DNA of 64,000 nt from Brachynemurus nebulosus (GCA_035578155.1 JAPWDM010000003.1:69556142-69620141); one strand, 5' to 3'. Shown: positions 9,551-64,000, counted from the stretch's first letter. The notes: generated by a model not told the origin, from the letters alone. Made by a program: numbers and translations.

Positions 9551-11639
9551 TTTTTTTATTTAAAATAATTTTACACATGTGAATACTTAATTTATTTAAA
9601 TCTGTACGTCACAGAATACATAAATAGATCTGTCAAAATTATCTAAAATGTTTCGGCTATTCCCGTAATTATTCGGAAGGCTAACAATTGGGGTAATATG
9701 ATTTTTTTGTCCTTATTACAGAATAGTGTCGATAAACCTAAATAATTTTTTTTTAAAGGATTTGTACTTTATTCTTTGAAAGAAAAAACTGAATATTAAT
9801 TAATACTTAAAAATTAGCGTTTTTCTAAAATATATTTTTAGGTAGAACCTAGAATTCTTGTGATAATTTTGGAATTTATAAATGTGTTTCAACTTTCATG
9901 AAATGCTCGGTTATGCAACTGTTGCATATATGAACGTAACTATTACAAAATATATATGTCGTAGCAATACTGTTTAATTCGATTTATTATGATTTGCTGT
10001 GCTGACCGACAAAAAAGAAACTTTTTCTGAATTAGTTCTCATCCATATCCTTCATTTTTTACGTTCAAAAATCAAGAAAATTATCCTGCTTTCCCTTTAA
10101 AGTTTAGCTTAGTTATATCAAATATTTAAGTATCCATTTCAAACTTTAAGATACGTAATTTGGTGCTGAAAGCTACAAAATTAAACTTTTCAAAAGAAAA
10201 TTAATTATATCTTTCCGATTCAATAGCCTGTAAAGGAATGAAAAAATAATGGGTAGAACGAAAAAGTAAAGACGCAAAATTTGTGTTAACTGGTGATATT
10301 AATCGATCTGAAGATACATAATATTTCATACTGACAGGATTTTAAAGTCAGTATAATTATATTAGATTCGTTGACTGTACTTAATTATTATATTTAATTC
10401 TACGATATTCTAAAAGTTCTTGCCCACGATATAAAATTTCTTCGTATTTGCTCATGAAATGAACTGCGCCACTTTGTTCATTATAAAATTTCCACTGATT
10501 TCGCATTCAAAAAATCCTAATTACTGTTTAAATGGATAAGTAAGAAGTCGATCGATTATAGAGAAACGAATTACTTTATATACTACGGGAGGCTATGGGA
10601 CCCCTTTTTAGGCCCGGATCCCTGGTCAATTGCCCTAGCTACCCCACTCTCTCAAGTCTCACCGGTCCTGTAAATAATATTAACCCTTTTAAACAAACTA
10701 TATGGAAAAATTTTTTTGTCTCAAAATTCCGGACTCTTTACTACGAGTGATAAGTACAATAGATAAGTTTACAAAAAAGAAAAAAAATCAAAGATCCCAA
10801 CATCAAAACAGTGAACCCTAGGAATTTACAAAATATAAATTATACTAAACTATGTTGATGAAATTGAACATTATTTAGAATTATACCGTATTTCGGAAAA
10901 TCTGTCACCAATGGCGGCACCTGTTCCAGTAAATATATACATATCACAGCATTTCGAGCCGCCATATTGCAGGACGAGTTAACTCGTCTTAATCATTTAA
11001 TGAATTAACTGAATTAAGTATTCTGTTACTTTTAAACCAAATAGCCAATAGTTTAGCGATTACGAAGGTTAAACTGCCTAATTTCCAAATTATGTGCCAA
11101 CCTACAAATAAAGTTGTAAATTTTTTTATTTTTTTTATTTTATTTTATTTTATTTTATTTTATTTTATTTTATTTTGATTGATTTAGTACTAAAGCAAAT
11201 AAAAATGACGATAAAAGTTTATGCCTATATTTAATTTTCATTAAAAATTATTAAAAAATTAGTTTTTTATTTATAGGAAATTTAGGTTATGTTAATATGA
11301 TTTTACTATTCCTCTTAGAAATTATATTATTTAACTCGTTGGTAATAAATAAATATGATAATTAAATTAAATTGTTTGTTTTTCTATCTAGTATTTCCCT
11401 TTGCCAGAATTTAGAAAAAAAAAAGGAAAATGGGTTATTTACTTACTAAACGCAATGCTTAATATATTAAATTTTAATATTTTTTAACGAAAATTAAACG
11501 TGTCTCACAATTTTTATCTACTTGTTTACTTGTTTTACTTGCAAATCAATCAAAAAAAATAGAAAACACTACAAAATTTCGTTGGCACATAATTTGAGAA
11601 ATTTCTGTTAAATTAACAAAATTGCTGCGACACATAGTC
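9551..11639. other. Intergenic between divergent TSR2 and Pur-alpha
   Basis: No gene is seen. The part next to 9550 should hold the TSR2 promoter. A GC-richer fragment at about 10585-10670 (GGGACCCC, GGCCCGGATCC, CCCTAGCTACCCCAC) stands out from its surroundings and looks like a decayed repeat. Confidence 0.45.
11130..11176. repeat. (TTTTA)n microsatellite
   Basis: About nine tandem copies of a TTTTA pentamer, ending in TTTTGATTGATTT. Confidence 0.9.
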
Positions 11640-11996
11640 AATTGAGAGAGATGGTGCTGTAATTATGCAGTAGACATACTTCTTAATCGACATTATGATG
11701 TAATATTGCCAAGACAGAATAACAAGGAACTTGCACGTAACAAGACGTGCAGGTGTAAACCGAAACGATTACACTTTGCGATTGCAAATTTTTTGTGGAC
11801 CTGTGAATAAAAAATAGGGATAGTTGTTTATGAATGCCATAATAATGTTGTGTACGTGATATTTATTTATTTGGTGATGTTGTGAGGTGATTTTTCGTAG
11901 TATTGGTCGGTATTGTCGGTCGCTATAGACAAGTTGTGAGTTGAGTGAAAAATTTTGGTTTGGTGAGTGTAGTGAGAGGAAAGGAAAGGGCATATA
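11640..11996 (+). promoter_or_regulatory. Probable promoter and 5' UTR of Pur-alpha
   Basis: This flank directly precedes the start codon. Its last 120 bases are unusually G-rich for the window (GTTGTGAGTTGAGTG, GTGAGAGGAAAGGAAAGGG), as expected for a 5' UTR. No TATA box or initiator can be fixed. Confidence 0.35.
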
Positions 11997-50401
<38,405 letters not shown>

Positions 50402-51044
50402 AACAACGCTAGGTATATAGAAATATAAACAATTTCAATAGATTTATATATATATAAAAAGAGTAAAAATAATATTTAATAAAATAAATATTATGTGAGA
50501 CAACCATTGGGATTGTTAAAAACAATTCCACAAGTCATCTCAACGGTTAAAAACAAGAAGTAACCAATATTTTCACATTAAATGTGAAATAAAAAAAAAT
50601 TTATTATATAAATTAATAGGCAACTTTTGAAATGCATGTGAAATCTTTAAAATAATACCTTTAACATTTTTAATTATTAAATTTTAATATATTTTAATTG
50701 TTTTCACATGCTTTTCAAAAAAAATATATAAATATATTTTTTTTTTCTAAAGACGCATATAATTTTTATTTTCAGTTAAAAATATTTTTTTTTTATTTTG
50801 TTTTAAAAACATTAAAAAAAAATATATATGTATATGTAAAAAAAAGAATGATTCTGTTTTTTTTCTAGATTTTTATAAATTTATATTTTTTATTTACAAC
50901 AAAATTTTCGTGAAAGTTAAAGTTTTTTTTTTTCGAAAAAATAAAAAAAAAAAAAACGTTATTATTTCTAGGATAATAATTACTAATTATCGACATACAC
51001 TGCCTCTTTTTATTATTGTACGAATAATGTAAAATGGCCAGTTC
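50402..51044 (+). other. Probable 3' UTR and downstream AT-rich DNA of Pur-alpha
   Basis: AATAAAATAAATA near 50478 is the first plausible poly(A) signal. Beyond it lie long A and T runs with no coding signal. Confidence 0.5.
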
Positions 51045-51144
51045 GGACAAAACAATTTTCTTATTCTATTCTCGAATATTTTTGACAATTGCATTTACGC
51101 GGGAAAAATAAATATTCAAAAATAGAATAAAAATTGTTTTGTCC
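51045..51144. other. 100-nt hairpin, arms about 37 nt
   Basis: GGACAAAACAATTTT and TATTCTATT and GAATATTT in the left arm pair, in order, with AAATATTC, AATAGAATA and AAAATTGTTTTGTCC in the right arm, with small bulges and a loop of about 25-35 nt. Size and shape are those of an animal pre-miRNA, but a tiny MITE would look the same. Confidence 0.6.
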
Positions 51145-54100
51145 AGTGGTAGTTTAAGGTACAGTTAATCGTAAATATTAAAAACTAAAAAAAAAAAATG
51201 ATAATAAAAGAAAAAAACTTTAATATATTTCACGAAAAACATCTTGCACCTTGCACCTTATAAAAATGGTTTTGTAAACGTCAACCGCCAAAACACCATT
51301 TTGTTATACGAAACGAAATACCAAGTGTCTCATTTAATAGTTTAACTTAAATTCGGTAAATTATTCAAATGAGACGCTCGATGTTTTATGTGAACAAAAA
51401 TTGTATTCTTTCGTGTGAATTAATCCGATTTTGAGACTAATTCTGTTAATTATATATTATGCTTAAGAATATTATTTTATTTCAGTTTTAATGTTAAAGG
51501 ATTTTTCTATAGTTTTGGTTATACCTGATTTAAAAGGAAATGGACATTTTTATATAGTACTAGTAAATAGATTAACTTTTATAGTGAGAATAACTCAAAT
51601 TGTTGCTTGCTTAAAAAATTCTATACTTTTGTCATTTGAATATTTCCTCACTCCTCATTTATTTATTTCATTTAAAAAATTTGAACAAGCTTTTATAATC
51701 TGTATGTGAGTGACATCTATCGTTTTTTTTTTTCTTATAAATATAAGATATATAAATAAAGCTAAAAATATCCGTCTTTGTTAAAAATATATTTACTACA
51801 AAATAGAAGTGTCAAAATTTTGCTTTAAAATTATACTTTACGTGTTCTAACCTCTAAAGATCTCACACGAATGATATTGTCTGTATATTTCGAATTTATT
51901 TCGACCTTGAATTTAAAATGACGTAAGGATATGCAAAGTGTAATTGTTTGTACCTTTTTGGTTAAAAATGGCGGACAAATATTTTGTAGTAAACAACAAC
52001 ACCAAGTTCAAAACTTATGAAATCACAAAAAAAATGCAATAAATTATTTTCAAGTTACTCACACGTCAGTTAATCATTCGTTTATTCGTTAAATGTGCGT
52101 ACCTAATTACTTTCATTATTATACGGGTTGGTCAGAAAATTAATACCATCTTAAAATAAATGTGAATCCCAATTTTTAGTGTTGTGGTAATACATGTTTA
52201 TTTTTGTACAGATCTGCAAACATAACTGTTATCAGTTAATCTATGGTTTTCATTTTCTAAAGCTATGTACACACTATACATTTTAAATATACGAAATCAT
52301 AGAGAATGAATACATAGTTGAAACATGTCTCGATAAATGTAATAGACTCTGATTCTTTAATTATGTTTAAGACGACTTTGTTACTATTTGTTAATTTTAT
52401 TACTATTGTTTTTTATGTATAAAACGTTATACGCTGAAACAGGTATGATGGAACGATATTTATAAATCCCGCTTTTATTTTTGGAGTTTTGTAAAATTCT
52501 AGTCTAAATTCACTTATTTATACATATTTAACCTAAAATGTATTTTAACTAATTTTCTGATTTAAATTGTTTTTAAAAATTGAAACGATATTATATTTGC
52601 ATTTTCATTTTTGAAAAAAAATTAAAAAGTAATTGTAAATGTGTTGTTATGGCACTTCTGAAAGTAGGTAAAACATGGAGTGACTTAAAAAGAAAACTGT
52701 CCATATTTTTTTAATTTATGTCCTCAATTTTAAATGGGACCCTAAAGTAGAAATTGCCTTACCGTGTAAGAATATTTTGCTTTAGTCTTTTTAGACTCTA
52801 AAATTGTAAATTTTTTTCCTGATAAAATTTTAGAAATATATTTTTGTATATTATGATCGAAAGGCCAAAAGAGTTGTATCTATTTAGCCTCTAAAACGCT
52901 AAGGTGGAAAGGTTTAAATTGTTTATTTATTGAATTGGATATTTTTATATTCTGTTCTAGTTTTTTTTTTTTGTATTAATAATATTAGAGAGATTGTGCA
53001 AGTTACCGTAAAATTTATGGTAAACGTTATTTATCACGTGATCATTCTTAACTTGTTTGGTACCCAGTAAATTTACTTACAAAGTAAATGTAGTTGTTTC
53101 CCTTAGTACTTTAAGTACACTAGTACTGCCATCTAGTGCATAATAATATATTATCGCTCGATCGATAAATCGATTAATAAATTATAATTAGTATGTTTTT
53201 GAGATTAGTATTACTTACTGTCTTTATAATAGTGGATATCGGATAGTCGAATAGTCACATAGTCACTTGTTTAACAATAGTCAACAGATTTCTTTTTATT
53301 AAAACAAAATAAAATTTAGTTTCCCGCCTTTTTTTTTTAATATTTTAGTTAAGTTTGCTGGCTGAAATATTTTATGCGAGGTTACGTTTTACTTTGACTG
53401 TCAAAATAACATTTCGGTAAATTCTTACGGTAATCTGCAAAAAGAATAATAAAGAATAAAACACTGTAATTAACGCGAAAAGTATTATAAATAAACCTTT
53501 TACCTTTCTGACTCTTAAAATATCTCGGTGCTGTCCTCCATCTTGTGGTAAGATAAGATTGGTAATGAATGTTATATGATTGGCAGGAACAAAATTTTGT
53601 TATTAAATTTTGAACATTTTTGATTATATTCTATAATGGATTGGTTCCAAAGATTATTTTGTATATATTGCTCTTTAAGCATTACGCGCCTAGTCTTTTT
53701 GTCGGATGATCTTTTAACTGTCATTAAAATCATGATTGGATGTACGTAATAGTTACCAATTTTTTACTCTATCATAATGTACAATGATTTTCCTTCGCTG
53801 CTGTCGATTAGAATATAATCAAAAATTCAAATTTGGAAGTTTAAAGAATTTATTTTTGTATTTATCTGATAACAGATATACTTTTTGAAAATTTTGTTTT
53901 AATTTACTCAATAAATTATTTGATGTTCCATTTCAATTATTAAAAAAAAAATTCAAGAAAAAATGCTGGCCATTTTTAGATATGAGATACTTTATTATAT
54001 GTATATATTTTAGAACATAAAAAAAACCCAATTAGGAAATATTTCTTTGAAAACACGAAAAACCATTTTATAATTAGAACGTAATTTATAAATTGTAAGT

Positions 54101-54700
54101 TTCAAAAAAAATAAAAAAATATCTCACTTTCAAGAAATATTTTCTAATCAATTTAAGAATACCCGCCATTTGCATATTTGTAACATGATTACCAATTACA
54201 AATATTCAAATGGCTTTCAAAGTACTATTATTGCTAAAAAAAAATAATTCGTTAGAAAAGAGAGGATATCTTAAGCAATATTTTAATTATTTAATTGAAA
54301 ATTATAATCAACGTTTTTCAGTTAAATAATTCAAATTAATGGATTCTTAGAAATATATAAAAAATGTGTTCTTTCTAAATACTTAAATAGCTGTTCTAAT
54401 TAAGAAAATCATAAGAAATAGTTTGAAAACCAACTTCATCATTTTGAAAATATTGAAAAACTCTTGAAATAAAATATTTTCAAAAAGTGAGGTTAACATA
54501 AATAGAATGTTTGAAACTAATAACATTTAAGAAATATATTATTTGACAAAATTCGTGTTTGAACTTAAATAAAAATATTGTTATTCACTTTTTATTTTAC
54601 AGTTGTTTTTAATTAAAATTAAAGAACACGTTTGAAAATAAATTACATTTTTGTATTTTAGGGTGAAGTGCGTTCTAACAAGACGTAGTAACGATAATAA
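51145..54700. other. 3.5-kb stretch without a recognisable gene
   Basis: AT-rich throughout. Open frames are short and lack splice context. It may be distal 3' UTR, intron of the gene ending at 55754, or intergenic DNA. Confidence 0.4.
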
Positions 54701-54705
54701 AAATA

Positions 54706-54985
54706 TTTTTGACAATATTTTGGTTCACATTTGCCACATCAAAATATTGTCAAAATTTTTATAAAATCACAATTTTGTATGGTACTTGGTATTTTAATTC
54801 GTTTAGAAATTTTAATTCCATTCCACACTTTAATAAAAGAAAATTTGATTTTTTCGATTTCGTAATGGAAATTACAAAACTAAGTACCATACGATATGTC
54901 AGATTTATAATTAAATATATCGAAGGAAAGAATTTAAAAATAGACACTTTGATTTTTTAATGCTGGTATCAAAGTGTCTATTTGA
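54706..54985. repeat. Cluster of three inverted repeats
   Basis: TTTTGACAATATTTTG pairs with CAAAATATTGTCAAAA (54706-54757). GTATGGTACTTGGTATTTTA pairs imperfectly with the TACCATAC end near 54893. AAATAGACACTTTGAT pairs perfectly with ATCAAAGTGTCTATTT (about 54938-54983). Together they look like ends of small DNA elements. Confidence 0.65.
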
Positions 54986-55319
54986 CAAATGTTATTTATA
55001 AAAATATATTTAAAATATTAATATATAGAACTAGAAAATGTTAAGAAATAAATGAATCGTAAAACGATTCCGAAACAAAACAAGAATTTCATAATTTATT
55101 TTGCTTTATTAAATCTTAAATGCATTGAAATAGGTGTACAAAAACAAAAAAGTTCAATACTACTGAAAAAATGTAAAACATTTTAAATTTAGATTCTTTT
55201 GCGGATAATTTACTCTACCGATTGTATTTAATTTCTTTCAGTTACATTTTATCATCAGTTGACAAAAAGAGAAATAAATATTTATAAAAATGTGTCAAAT
55301 TTTTTACTTTTGTTTACAG

Positions 55320-55754
55320 AGGACCTTGAAATCAGTTGGTAGATCCCGCTCCTCCTCCCTGAAACCTATCCATAAACTTCGCTCAACGTTTAAATATACA
55401 TCCGGTAATATCAATTCGACTAAACGGCGACGATTTTTCTATGGATTACGATATAATTCCGATATACGAAAAACTCGATCGGCCCCCGTCAATCAATGGC
55501 GTAATCAAAGAAATATTAGAAAAAATAAAGACTCAAGACCAGATGTAAAAAAATCGGGTAAAACAGTTGTATTTAAAGACCAAGAAGTTGAACAAAAGAA
55601 TTCTGAGCAACTTGTAGAAATTAAAAATGTTGCTGTAGTTGCTAGTTCCTCTACGTTGAGCGTTTCATATAAGTCTAGCGATACCAAATCAGAAGAATGT
55701 ATTGAAACAAATAGAGAAGATACAGATAAAATGATAATTGGTGAAAATAATTAA
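55320..55754 (+). CDS. Orphan terminal exon for a basic, Ser/Lys/Arg-rich peptide
   Basis: After a strong acceptor (TTTTGTTTACAG) the frame gives RTLKSVGRSRSSSLKPIHKL then RSTFKYTSGNINSTKRRRFF, then a basic stretch and an acidic Ser-rich end (TDKMIIGENN). AATAAA follows at about 55806. The base composition at the start (CGCTCCTCCTCCCTG) is clearly richer than flanking DNA, so it looks genuinely coding. Which gene owns it is open. An in-frame ATG at 55290 could start a 154-residue ORF. Alternatively it is phase 0 and could take the place of Pur-alpha exon 8 after the phase 0 donor at 50117. No family recognised. Confidence 0.6.
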   Translation, partial: RTLKSVGRSRSSSLKPIHKLRSTFKYTSGNINSTKRRRFFYGLRYNSDIRKTRSAPVNQWRNQRNIRKNKDSRPDVKKSGKTVVFKDQEVEQKNSEQLVEIKNVAVVASSSTLSVSYKSSDTKSEECIETNREDTDKMIIGENN

Positions 55755-55959
55755 AAATTTTTTTGGGAATATGTAAACTGAAAAATTAATTTTTTTTCTT
55801 ATTGGCAATAAAAAAAAAAAACAACTCAAAAATTGATTTAATTTGTTTAATTTAACCTTTAAATATTAATAGTATTAAATCATTATCGATGTTATTCCTT
55901 TAATTGGATTTGATGCAATGCAACGTAACCTTCTGTGGGTTGCATAAATGTTGTCCATT

Positions 55960-56119
55960 CATTTAATGAACGTAGCCACGCCATTTTGTCTCTGTCGAAG
56001 ATACGATACATCGTCTCACTCCGCCATATTCGTCAAAGTGAGACAGACTGAATGGAAATTATAATTTTTAGTGTTTAAAGAAGAAATTGTGCATAAATAT
56101 TTATTGTTAGTGCATATAC
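55960..56119 (+). promoter_or_regulatory. Probable promoter and non-coding first exon of the zinc-finger gene
   Basis: A locally GC-richer patch (CGTAGCCACGCCATTTTGTC, CACTCCGCCATATTCG) leads to a GTAAGT donor at 56120. An acceptor CATATAG lies just before the start codon, at 59741. This layout fits a 5' UTR exon spliced over 3.6 kb, but no transcript supports it. Confidence 0.35.
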
Positions 56120-57662
56120 GTAAGTAAATTTATATAACAGAATCTTACGGATTAACTTTTATTGCAAAACTAATGAATAAATTCAAAAATTTGATTAATG
56201 CATCTTAATGCTTGGGTTTCGTTTTAGGAACGAGAGGGCTAACACACATTTTCTTTGTTACATATTATATCTTATTCTTTCATGCATTCTTGTCTGTCCA
56301 CTTTATTTTCTTCTCATCTTTCTTTGTTTTCTAAATAAAAAGAAATAGATATTTTATGAAAGATGATAGTAGATTTGAATATCAAATTCGTATGATTAAA
56401 TACAAAACTTTCTTTGAGGATATGACATTTTTTTTTTATTCGACTTTCCAACAAGATATTGTAGAAATTTTTACAACAATCACTTTATACGCGATTTTAA
56501 ACAGTGGGATTTCGGCACATATTTGTAACTGCTAGTTTGTTTAAATATTTTTGCAATTTACACGTGATAACTATTTTTTAAATAATTACATATTAAATTT
56601 TGCCATACAAAATTGCTTTACGTATTATTGCGTATAAATTGAGCTTGGATATTTTTATCTCCTTACATAATACTTACATAGATCGTTTGAACATATTTGA
56701 TCAGGAATTTCAGATTTTAATTAGTCTTTTTAATTTTAAAATTTAATTTTATTGAAATTGTTATTGGTTTATTATTATGGTGTATTAATATTTAGCATTT
56801 ATACGTTATTTATAAAGAGTTCAAGTACAAAAAAGCCAAAAAAAATTGTTGGCCAAAACTTTTATTTGTACACAGACATCACCTGTCTCTAAACTCGTCT
56901 GTCAGCTTTTTTTGCGTGCATAGAATAATGCAGGTTATAATGGCATTACACAAATCAACTTATTAATTAGCTTCAGTTTTGTTCATATTTCAAGTTTTTA
57001 CTAACATTGCAGTAAAAATGTAAATTTATTAAATAATAAAAATTCATATTTTTTTTTTTTAAAAATAAAAGTTTTATCCACCTATGCCCTATGGTACCTA
57101 ATTATTAGGTACAAGAACATTCTTGTGTAGGTATTTTTTCCTGTCATTGACCCGATACGACAACTTTTTGACCTTTTTGACGATTACATTTATATAACAT
57201 TCTAAAAAAGGAAAAAACCTTTGAGATATTAAGCTTATTTGATTATACGGTTATACGAAAGAATAAATTTTTAGGATTTTTCGATGGAATTATCCTTAAA
57301 TAAAAATCTGCAAGTGCGTACTAGACACGTATAGAACTAGGATTTCGTAGCTCAGCAGTTAGAATTCTCGAGATAAAATATTTCTTGCTTTTATTTAATA
57401 TTAAAATTAACCTTTAATTTGTTAATAATTTGATTATATAAACCTTTTACTTTCTATATGAGTTAAAAAAATTTTCAGCAATGGTTTTTAAAAAACGGCA
57501 CTCTCTTACATTGTGTAAGGTCCAACATTGACTATTACACCGTGAAAATAGACATGACGAATTTATAAGGATTTCTTGGTTAAAACTATAATACCCTAAG
57601 AATTACCCTTATAGCATGATATAATTTGGTATCTTGGTCTGAAATTGCGATGAAATGTTGCG
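56120..57662. other. Probable first intron of the zinc-finger gene, left part
   Basis: No exon seen. A diverged repeat near 57508-57600 (TCC-AACATTGACTATTACA, AATTTATAAGGATTTC) also occurs at 28440-28540. Confidence 0.4.
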
Positions 57663-57670
57663 GTCATAAG

Positions 57671-58478
57671 CAGGGCTGGGAATTATTTAAAATGACTTCT
57701 TTTTAAATACGTATTTAAAATACAAAATGGCATTTTGCATTTTCTATTTTAAATAAGTTTGGTCAAACCATTTTCCATTTTGTATGTAAAATGGAAATTT
57801 GAATCCATTTTACATTTAAAATGTAAATGCATGTATACTCAAGTTTATGTGTATATACGAGTAATGTTAATTATAGAACTTGAATTGAACGACTTGAAGT
57901 CTAACAAATTGTAAGTTAAATGTAAGCTGATTTTTTGATCAATTTTTTATAACTCGAGTTGCAATGACACTTGAGTTAAATTTGTTACTAGAATTGCAGT
58001 TCTCTTAAGTTAATCTTTTCTGACTCAAGTTGTGTACTACTATCTTTAAGACCCGTCGATAAGAAATGTTTCTGTATTTCGAGTAGATGATTTTCATAAT
58101 TTTATTTAGAAGTTGCAGTCGTAGCATAGTTATAAGGTTTGAATATGTCAAGGCCGAATTAAATTTTACAATATTTTTAAGTAACAATATTTGAAAAGTT
58201 AACTTTCGTTTTTATATCATGCAAATTTTACAAATTTTTGTCAAAAGACTGCCTTTATTTAATTTCAGTACGTTTGATATTTTCTTAACCTTTTTTTTTT
58301 TCTTAATTAATATAAATAATGATAAAAAATTTATAGAATAAATTTAAAGTAAGAAAAGCATTTTGCATTTTATAATCCATTTTTTAGCAAAACCGTTTTC
58401 CATTTTGTATTTTAAATGCATTTTTGGAAACCATTTTCTGTTTTAAATGGTTTCTATGAACCATTTTCCCCAGCCCTG
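57671..58478. mobile_element. hAT-type element, 808 bp, 8-bp target duplication
   Basis: Ends CAGGGCTGGG and CCCAGCCCTG are flanked by GTCATAAG at 57663-57670 and 58479-58486. Subterminal zones are arrays of CATTTTCCATTTTG and ATTTTAAATG units. No transposase frame. CAGGGCTGG ends are classical for hAT. Confidence 0.9.
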
Positions 58479-58530
58479 GTCATAAGGAGTTGTTTCAGAA
58501 GTTAGTAGTTTGAGTGAGTTTTCAGAAAGA

Positions 58531-58548
58531 ATTCTGGAAATTCAGCTA
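58531..58548. repeat. Half hairpin of the dispersed family
   Basis: ATTCTGGAAATTCAGCTA matches the right arm of the 30-nt hairpin at 4479-4508; the left arm is decayed. Confidence 0.5.
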
Positions 58549-59066
58549 TTTTGTACTCTTTACTAATAAATGAAGTCAAAAAAGCAGAGCAAAAATCATA
58601 TTTTAAAAGAGGTTACTTATATCCGTACTCACATAATGCGAATCTGGATATTCCGCATTTGCGAATGCGCACGTTTGTAACAATCCTAGTCCAAATGTCC
58701 AATAAAATACAATAAAATCATTAATGAACTAAATTTTTTGAAAGCTTTTATCAATCTAATTTTCATCATATATACGATAGATACTTTGATGACATTATAA
58801 GCAATTTCTGTGAATCGTTAGCTCAGATTTATCACATTAAGGATACTTTTACAGTTGTACGGATTTTACTCCGTATGTGATTTTGTTCTCTATGCTGAAC
58901 GAGTGCACTTCAGTTCATGCGCAAAGCTGTTCCACAACGAGTTTTCCCCAAATACATAAATGTACTGACACGTAATTTTGCAGATAATCGGGAACTGAGA
59001 TTTTATATTGAGGTTCCGCATATTTTTGTTTGGTCAAAATTTTCAGTAGTGGTGCTTACAATATGT

Positions 59067-59650
59067 GTAAAATACGGTACTTGACTGTATTTAAAATTTG
59101 TGTCAAATGTTAAATAATTCTATGCATTATCATTACATATGTCCAATCTTAATGATGAAACATAACAAAATTTGATAACTGTTTAGAAATTTTATTTTGA
59201 AAATCGCCATTTTTCAACAAATTTTCAAATTAGTGAAAACGTGCCATTTCCTGAAAATGACGTAACATTTTGTAGTTAGATATGTCGATTTTGATAATTT
59301 TCATCGGTGAGGTGAAATTGTGTTTTCTTTTGAATATTTCTATTAGCTTACATACATATATTAATAATAATCGACCAGAATTCAAATAAATACTTGCTTT
59401 TACTTTGACATTTTATGAATATAATCAAAGTTTTGAGGTTATAAATATTGACATTGACGTTTAATTGCTCCAAAATGTGACGTCACTATAGTGAGGTGTT
59501 TTTCCCGCCTTTTTCTCATTTAAAATTGTAAGGTTATTTTTTTGATGATTTTTTACAAAAACTGTCGAAAATAAAAAAAATTACTTAGTTGATATAAAAA
59601 AACAATGCTTTTAGAATATTTTTGTAACTTCAGTCAAGTACCCTATTGTA
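59067..59650. mobile_element. TACTTGACTG inverted-repeat element, about 584 bp
   Basis: The left ATACGGTACTTGACTG mirrors CAGTCAAGTACCCTAT on the right. The interior (59100-59490) is closely related to 46583-47008 in reverse. It ends about 110 bp before the zinc-finger start codon, in its probable 5' intron. Confidence 0.8.
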
Positions 59651-59761
59651 GATGAGTACTATTAATTAAAAATTGATTAAAAGAAAATTGCTGTTACAAT
59701 CATATTTTTGAAGTGAATTTTTTCTCTTTTTTTCCATATAGTATATTTTGTTTCCGAAAAA

Positions 59762-63911
<4,150 letters not shown>

Positions 63912-64000
63912 TAAGTATTTTTTGAAATTCGGATTTTATTTTGTTTTTAAGTCTACCAAATTAATATTTTATTACTGTTTTTTTTGGCTGAATCTGAATT

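Noticed and set aside
10585..10670. GC-rich patch as a gene fragment
   Set aside because: No open frame or splice signals of note; more likely a decayed repeat.
57347..57377. tRNA-like A box (GTAGCTCAGCAGTTAGAATT)
   Set aside because: No B box, anticodon arm or acceptor pairing follows, so it is not called as a tRNA or SINE.

Overview
The window is AT-rich animal nuclear DNA with GT-AG introns. Some introns are tiny (57-69 nt) and others are very long (14 and 22 kb). A Pur-alpha gene, an Ig/FnIII adhesion gene of klingon/wrapper type and many hAT, PIF/Harbinger and pogo-type transposon remnants point to an arthropod, most likely an insect. I cannot place it more precisely from the sequence.

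Layout. (1) 362-3510, plus strand: the last four exons of an immunoglobulin plus fibronectin-III cell-surface protein whose 5' part lies left of the window. (2) 5281-8836, plus strand: a two-exon gene for a 1162-residue, Asn/Lys/Ser/Glu-rich protein I do not recognise. (3) 8945-9550, minus strand: a three-exon TSR2 homologue (ribosome biogenesis, eS26 chaperone), convergent with gene 2 and only 108 bp away. (4) 11997-50401, plus strand: Pur-alpha, a single-stranded nucleic-acid-binding protein. It has eight coding exons; two short 5' exons are separated by introns of 14.4 and 22.4 kb, and six exons cluster at 48.9-50.4 kb. (5) 55320-55754, plus strand: an orphan 3'-terminal coding exon for a basic peptide. 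(6) 59762 to beyond 63910, plus strand: the 5' half of a Q-rich C2H2 zinc-finger gene, with a probable non-coding first exon near 56 kb.

Mobile elements. The two large Pur-alpha introns and the zinc-finger introns are packed with short inverted-repeat DNA transposons. Several can be bounded to the base. hAT-type elements with perfect 8-bp target duplications lie at 22502, 24278, 47675 and 57671. Elements with TWA duplications, of Harbinger type, lie at 29303, 44467 and 62040. TA-flanked pogo/Tigger-type elements lie at 15008, 20597 and 27882. Recognisable transposase pieces are a hAT C-terminal dimerisation exon (47820-48024), a MADF-like segment (44620-44814) and a psq helix-turn-helix (28101-28250). 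A separate repeat family built around a 30-nt hairpin and a (TA)n core occurs several times.

The genes are ordinary single-copy eukaryotic genes, not a pathway cluster. No prokaryote-type system (operon, CRISPR, phage) is present. The most promising new observations are two orphan exons that are splice-phase compatible with Pur-alpha, two strong hairpins near the Pur-alpha 3' end, the unrecognised 1162-residue protein, and the nested, well-bounded transposon set.
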